The position numbers were made by a program, and so were the translations under genes. Positions 58,795-64,000 of a stretch of DNA of 64,000 nucleotides are shown one piece after another (the first letter of the stretch is position 1; every line of letters begins with the position of its first letter). Below the pieces are notes generated by a model. It made no database searches, was not told where the DNA came from, and saw only the letters and a program-made list of their open reading frames with translations. This stretch comes from Marchantia polymorpha subsp. ruderalis (taxonomy: Eukaryota > Streptophyta > Marchantiopsida > Marchantiales > Marchantiaceae): positions 19,116,001-19,180,000 of the forward strand of contig AP031357.1 of NCBI GenBank assembly GCA_037833965.1. The letters run 5' to 3'.

Positions 58795-60771
58795 ATTAAC
58801 TTTAATAAATCATTATGAATAATTTGTATTTGCAAAAATTTCCATGTGAACAATCTTTTACAATTTTAAAATCATACTAGGTGTAATTTAACATACTTTA
58901 ATAATTATACCAATATTAATTAATATTTCACAATTTTATTTTCATGTTTTCTTAAAAAATATTTTTTATTAATTTGCATTATTTTGTAATATTGAAATAA
59001 AATTAATATAGATGAAACTTATTGGACAGAATAATAAAAAAATTATGATTTATTTAAGAAATTCATTTGATACAAAAATCTAATTGCAAAAATGTCAAAA
59101 GTGTGTAGATTTTAATTATTTGAATTAAATTTATGATTTTATTTATATATTATTATTATTTTAAAAATTATTAAATTTTCAGAAAAGAGATAGTTAAAAA
59201 TTGATCGAATTTTTTTTTCAAAAAAAAGGTTAAATTTAAACAGTTTTTTAAAAATTTTAATTGAGAAGATTAAATTTTAACATTATTTCAATTTTAAAAA
59301 ATTAAAATTCATTAAAATTAAAATAATTAATTAATTAAATTTAAATATAATGTATGAAAAAATTTCTTATAAATATTTTAAAAATTAAAATATTTTTTAA
59401 TAAAATTTTAACCCATTTATTCGTAATATAACTTGGAAAATATATTTAGTATTTGAAAATGTTTTTATTTGACTTAAGACATTGATCACTCAAATATCAA
59501 TATTTTTTATAAGTATTAGATCTTTTTCTTGATTTTTTTTATAAGTAAAAACAACTGAGAACAGCAAATAGAAGTTCAAGTAACAATTAATTTTATTTTT
59601 TATTTAATTAAAAATTAATGCATCTTGGGTAAAATTTTCAATATTATGACTATTTATTTTCATATCTAAATTTATATGTTATTATAATATTTTTTTAAAG
59701 GTAAATGCACTTTTAGTGATAATGTATGAGAATCATGAAAGAAAATTTTGATGACTTAAAAACGACGGTATTATTCAACTTTGATGAGAAAAAACAAAAC
59801 AATATTTTGATAACTTGGAAATTTTTTATTTTTTATTTTAGATATACTACAATTATATTTCATGAAATTATTTCTGATATGGTGATCAATTGGAAAAAAA
59901 TGTGATGATTTTTATCACAGATTAGGTTCCTTCATTTTCCAGGAATAAATCTGTGATGCAAAAGAAAATTGTTTTCAGAGTATTGCTTTGTTATTTTATT
60001 AAAAAATCAGTCATAAGAAACTTTATAAAATCACAAAGCTTCTTACGACTGATTTTTTCGTAACATTATTTCTTCATGTGTTATTCTGCAATGGAAAAAC
60101 TTGAAAGTCAGTGAAAAGGCTTTAGATTTATTCTTAAATATTCCAACTCATCTCAGATTTCTCTGTACATTTTAAGCTATGTAGATTCATAAGTTATATC
60201 GATGTGTATATTATTTTGATTATAGACATGTAAAGAATTTACATTGTTTACACTTGATCTGAACGTGTCCTCTGTCTCAGAAAGGCTACGCAGTCGATAC
60301 ACTCCAATAGCGTGCATTCCTCTAAAGATAGATAAATGTACCCTTCGCCTGAAATCGAAACATCGTAGGTTGACTTTCGGGGAGCATCATTATTGCAGAC
60401 GTTGCCAACCTGTTTGTGGCCTGTTCACCTGCACCTGACGTGCTTCACTGACATAAAGCTACACAAATCTAAGCTCCGGAGCTCATTCCGGTAAAAGACA
60501 TTTCTTGTCTACTGTACCCTATTTTATTTACCATTTACCATTTGTACAGTACTCACAGAGATTTTGGTAGTTCATGTCTTCCGGGCCGTCTCATGAAGTC
60601 CAGTATGTAGTGCAAACTGGAAATACAGAAGTTCCACAGGCCAAGTATACAGACATTATCATACGGATATTACACAGGTCAATTATGCTGTGATTCGAGT
60701 CGAAGTCATGGAAGTTCAATACATCTGGGAGAGGCTCATTTAATTTTTGTAATAAAAAAATCAATGAACTA
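58795..60771. other. Extremely AT-rich non-coding region
   Basis: Mostly A/T runs with no coding frame. A tgatttttt/aaaaaatca inverted pair flanks 60004-60056 (aaaaaatcagtcataagaaa ... cttacgactgattttttc), a 20-bp-class hairpin that may be a small MITE-like relic. Nothing else recognised. Confidence 0.5.
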
Positions 60772-60865
60772 AATTGGTGTGTGCAGCCGAGTGGATACAG
60801 TTGCCACCGTGTACGTTGCAACAGGGAAAGGGGCCCGAGTTTGAGTCTTCAAGCTCCCAAAAGAA
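60772..60865 (+). mobile_element. Possible tRNA-derived SINE head
   Basis: gcagccgagtgg (near 60784) resembles a pol III A box (TRGCNNAGTGG). About 45 nt later gcccgagtttgagtcttc resembles a weak B box (GGTTCGANTCC). Between them gttgc...gcaac could form an anticodon-like stem. The A-box/B-box layout matches plant SINE heads. No target duplication or tail was identified, and the B box has two or more mismatches. Confidence 0.3.
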
Positions 60866-63154
60866 GCAGAATCTGATTGCAGTAAGGTGGGTGGGCTCTC
60901 CATGGTGCAAGAGGTGCATCGATCGAGCAGACATTGCATCTTCTTCTCCGCCGAGGGAGCCGCCGCGTGCACATCGATCACGCCACATATGCATTTTTCG
61001 CTTCCGGGCTCACTTTATTGAGTGAGCTTTGGGTCGAAATCTGCTCCTGCTCCAATCATTCTCTTCCCTTTCATTCATTGCGCCTGCTAAAGATGTCATT
61101 GTTTGCCTGTCGATGTGTTTTGATCATGTTTCTGCGCTGGCATGCATAGTCATGAGGTGCATGTACCACGGGACGTCGTCGATTAGAACCGCGTACGGCA
61201 AGAAATCTGTGACCAGTACATTGACAAAGTCCTTCTACATGGTAAGGCCGTCCTGCTTGATCGCTGTACTGTCCGCTCTTTCCCCAACTTGACTATTTGA
61301 TGTGTGTCCAATTTGCATACCAAAAGTTGACAATGAGAGCGTCATGCATGTTAATCATGCAGCGAACGCAATCGTGATTTAGACTCGTCAAGGACACAAA
61401 TTTGGGTCTTTTTACTCTCATGTGTGATATTAGTACATTGACGTACATGCATCTACTGGACGGAAGCTTCGAAATGGTACAACATGTGCAATTTAAAATT
61501 ACAATCCTTTGGTAAATCATCAGTTTAGGAAAGGTTGTTTTTGTAATATAAATGTTCCAATTATCTTGTCAATTACAATGCAACGCTTTCCTGAAAATTC
61601 TGTAAAATAAAGGAGAGAAATAATCATGAATAACTACACAGGAGTAATTCAAATCTCTTAAGATAAATACAAATAATTTGTATTAAATGTAGCTTTAAGT
61701 GTTTAAGAGCTAAATTTATTTTTAATGAATTTTATGAATAATATTTAAAAAATATATTATTTCATGAATCATGAACATAAAAATAAATTAATAATGATTT
61801 GTTTCTAATGATAAATCCAAATCAGATTACCTTACAAATTCTACATCATTGAAAAATGAACACTATAGGGGAAACTAGTGTGAATTTGCTCATTCAACAC
61901 TACTTTCAGACTATTTTCAATTGATCAAATCAAACCAAATTTATTTTTTTCGTTTTTTTTATTGATATTTCAAAATTTTTTTTGAAGATGTGCTTCAAAT
62001 TTTTTTGTGTGAACTTTTATTAATGATTAACTTTTAAGCTGGAAATATTGAGATTTCTAAGAGATGTAAAAAGTGACGAACTGTGCAGTATCCAAATGGT
62101 CGCCACAACAGGACAATAGGGACATCACGAACCGAGCCAGCCTGCGTAGCCAACCACGGTCGGCGACCCCCGGTAGTACAGTACGGCGTGAAGGAACACA
62201 GTAGCTCGACAGAGCCAGATCTCGTGCACGCAAGTATCTCCAGTTCGCAACGTCGTTCGTCGAACTCGGGCCATGTCTCGTCGCCCGTCGCGTCAGAGTG
62301 TGTGCTCGTCGGGACAGCCGTCTCCATTTGGCGACCGAATGGGTCGCGGTAGATCCACCATCGGCGGGCACCGACATGTGACGACGCAGGAGATCCCACG
62401 GCGCAGCCCCGGGATCTTTTGTGCAGCGATATTCTCTCGATGCCTGCCTCACTCCCTCGTTGCCACTCCGGATTTCTGGGCCCCGAGCTGGCATGAATGA
62501 ATCGCAGATGTGGATCATGCGCGTGGCTCGCACAAGTCCATGACAGTCGCATTTATGGAGCAGATCGCGATCCTCCCGAGTTCAATGTGACCGCGCGAGA
62601 GAGAGAAAGAGGGACCACCTGCTACATTCTCTCGAGAGCTCAGTCGATTCGACTATCGGCCGCCAGTTTCACGGGTGCTGATAACTTTCCGAGACAGCCA
62701 CCATCCAGGGACTCGTGAATCCTGGCCGTGGGGAGAGAAGAGCGAGAAGTAAAACTTTGTCCTCGCTCGGATTCTTGTCGAGCTACCTACGTACGTCCGG
62801 TAGCATCAAGGGGCACCCACCTGAAGTTGCTCGGAAAGGCCGCGATAGATGGATGGATTAGTTGACTGATAGATAGAGAGATTGATTCATTGATTGATTG
62901 ATTGATTGATTGTCCGAGGCCTCGGGACTGTTCTGCAGCGGCGTCTTTAGTGAATGCCATGAGTGCGCGAGCTCCAGATTGGGAGCTAGCGCACGGCATG
63001 CTTCGGGCGAATTGTGGATTCGGGATTAGCTCGTGACGAGCTTCTCGTCTCGCTCGGTAGTGCAGCAGTAGCGTCTTATCGCTGCCACCTGCGGCCTTCC
63101 GTGGTTTCTGACAGCCGGCGAGAAGCGAGGGGAGGGGAGGGGAGGGGAGGGGAA
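60866..63154. other. Intergenic; upstream region of the last gene
   Basis: 60866-62040 is mixed, with AT-rich parts and no gene. 62050-63150 is GC-rich and probably holds promoter and leader of the 63155 frame. It ends in a gggga tandem run (63129-63152) directly before the ATG. The 172-aa minus-strand frame at 62034-62552 lacks any family signature and looks compositional. Confidence 0.4.
62881..62912. repeat. GATT simple repeat
   Basis: Short microsatellite of gatt units (attgattcattgattgattg and on) in the upstream region of the 63155 gene. Confidence 0.9.
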
Positions 63155-63859
63155 ATGAACAAGACAAAAGACCAAGAAGAGCTTCAGACCTTCGGGTCGA
63201 ATTTCACGCCCAAGCGTCGGTCGCTGTTTCAGAGCAAGAGCTTCAATCCCGGAGGCATAGACCAAATGTTCGTATCCGTAAACAAGCCCCAGGTGCCCAA
63301 CAGGGAAGATTGGTCGCATTTGACCACCACGAGCACCGAGCAGAATTTCGGATCGCCTCTCGTCGCGCCCAAGAGAGTCACTTCTTCTCCTGCGGCCGAG
63401 AGCGCCACGAACCGCAGCGTTGTGAAGACGATGAAGGACGACGAGGAGAAGAATTCCACTCTCAAGCTCCGACTCGAGGCTATGACCTGGGCAGCTATGG
63501 CCAAAGATGCCACAATTCTCGCCCTCCAGCAGAGGTTGAAGGCTGCACTCCTCTCTCTCCAGAACGAACGAGACGCCAATGCCCAACTCAAGGTCGAGCT
63601 GGAGATGAGCGGAAAGGAAGTCAGACCGAAGCAGCAGCAGCAGCCGTCTGAGATGCAGAGGGAGGGCGACTCGCAACCACAGTCTGAGAAGGATGCAGCA
63701 TCTGCTCTGCAGCAGCAGCAGCTGGGGGAGGAGGAGGAGGACAGGGAACAAGAAGCCTCGGTTCTGGATTCCGACAAACAACTAAATCCATCGGAATTTC
63801 GATCATCTCTTGTTTTGGATTCGCAGCAACAGCGGCAAGCGTCGGGTTTCCCCATCTAG
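63155..63859 (+). CDS. Unrecognised coiled-coil protein, 234 aa
   Basis: Not assigned to a family. ATG at 63155 follows a long gggga purine run; an in-frame non-ATG extension to 63014 is possible but less likely. The N-terminus is basic and Ser/Phe-rich (SNFTPKRRSLFQSKSFNPGG). Residues about 95-155 form a heptad-rich coiled coil (EEKNSTLKLRLEAMTWAAMA, ILALQQRLKAALLSLQNERD). Then come Gln-rich runs (KQQQQPSE, LQQQQLGEEEEDREQ) and the end SLVLDSQQQRQASGFPI. No signal peptide or membrane segment. Codon quality and length suggest a real intronless gene. A scaffold or microtubule-associated role would be a guess. Confidence 0.6.
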   Translation: MNKTKDQEELQTFGSNFTPKRRSLFQSKSFNPGGIDQMFVSVNKPQVPNREDWSHLTTTSTEQNFGSPLVAPKRVTSSPAAESATNRSVVKTMKDDEEKNSTLKLRLEAMTWAAMAKDATILALQQRLKAALLSLQNERDANAQLKVELEMSGKEVRPKQQQQPSEMQREGDSQPQSEKDAASALQQQQLGEEEEDREQEASVLDSDKQLNPSEFRSSLVLDSQQQRQASGFPI

Positions 63860-64000
63860 CTTTCTATCTATCTAGCTCAGCTCGACCGAGGAATGTACAT
63901 GACGACCGATGTAAGCTCCGCCTTGGTGTGACAGAGACATGAGAACAGAGCCCACTGAAATTCGTTTACCCCCCTTTGAGAGCTTTCCCGTTGGCGAGCG
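63860..64000 (+). other. Downstream of the coiled-coil gene
   Basis: Probable 3' UTR start with a short tcta repeat; nothing else visible before the window ends. Confidence 0.4.

Noticed and set aside
62034-62552. 172-aa and 158-aa minus-strand frames near 62.3 kb
   Set aside because: Two overlapping frames on the same strand plus plus-strand frames in GC-rich DNA; residue content looks random and no domain is visible.
63014-63154. Earlier in-frame start for the 234-aa coiled-coil protein
   Set aside because: The ATG at 63155 directly follows a gggga tract that looks like leader sequence, and the extension would read through that simple repeat. Not excluded, but less likely.
1-64000. CRISPR array, bacterial operon or prophage
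   Set aside because: Spliced genes, plant-type retrotransposons, an initiator tRNA-Met primer site and TATA promoters all show a eukaryotic plant nucleus; no evenly spaced short repeats were seen.

Overview
This window is nuclear DNA from a land plant. Three split or plant-type genes can be read: an ataxin-2/CID-type RNA-binding protein, a SnRK1 (SNF1-related kinase) gamma subunit and a serine palmitoyltransferase small subunit. They sit in AT-rich sequence packed with Ty3/gypsy, hAT, Mutator-like and fold-back transposon remains. The coiled-coil repeat family at 23.7-30.7 kb resembles hypothetical proteins I remember from the liverwort Marchantia. I therefore lean towards a Marchantia-like bryophyte, but that rests on memory and is not proven here.

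Layout. 1-4.5 kb: 3' part of a Ty3/gypsy element (family A) with an open pol frame and its 3' LTR. 4.7-7.6 kb: decayed hAT element. 8.9-17 kb: ataxin-2-like gene on the minus strand in 14 coding exons, which join in frame to 1003 codons plus stop; its GC-rich leader/promoter lies at 17-19.6 kb. 20.4-23.7 kb: broken minus-strand Ty3/gypsy pol whose C-terminus carries a PHD finger instead of a chromodomain, split by a family-B fragment. 23.7-30.7 kb: head-to-tail units of a coiled-coil protein family that share one 3' end and have different 5' truncations. 30.7-34.3 kb: heavily mutated second family-A copy. 34.3-35.0 kb: fragment of an ER-type Ca2+-ATPase gene. 35.5-42.5 kb: fold-back element interrupted by a complete, very young Ty3/gypsy chromovirus (element B). 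42.5-47.3 kb: AT-rich desert. 47.3-47.6 kb: a hAT-type MITE. 48.3-52.6 kb: SnRK1 gamma gene with an unusual Ala/Gly-rich insertion. 55.0-55.3 kb: serine palmitoyltransferase small subunit gene. 57.4-58.8 kb: Mutator-like transposase relic broken by two LTR fragments. 63.2-63.9 kb: unrecognised small coiled-coil protein.

The strongest novel signal is in element B. gag and pol lie in different frames that overlap by 43 nt. The overlap holds a G GGA AAC slippery heptamer in the correct phase, followed after 7 nt by an 8-bp stem. The loop of that stem can pair six bases with sequence 31 nt further on, which makes an H-type pseudoknot. This looks like a virus-style -1 programmed frameshift in a plant chromovirus. 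The two 420-bp LTRs look identical and the insertion has a perfect 5-bp target duplication, so this copy is probably recent and may still be competent.

The three host genes do not form a unit. Each has its own promoter region and they are separated by transposon-rich DNA.
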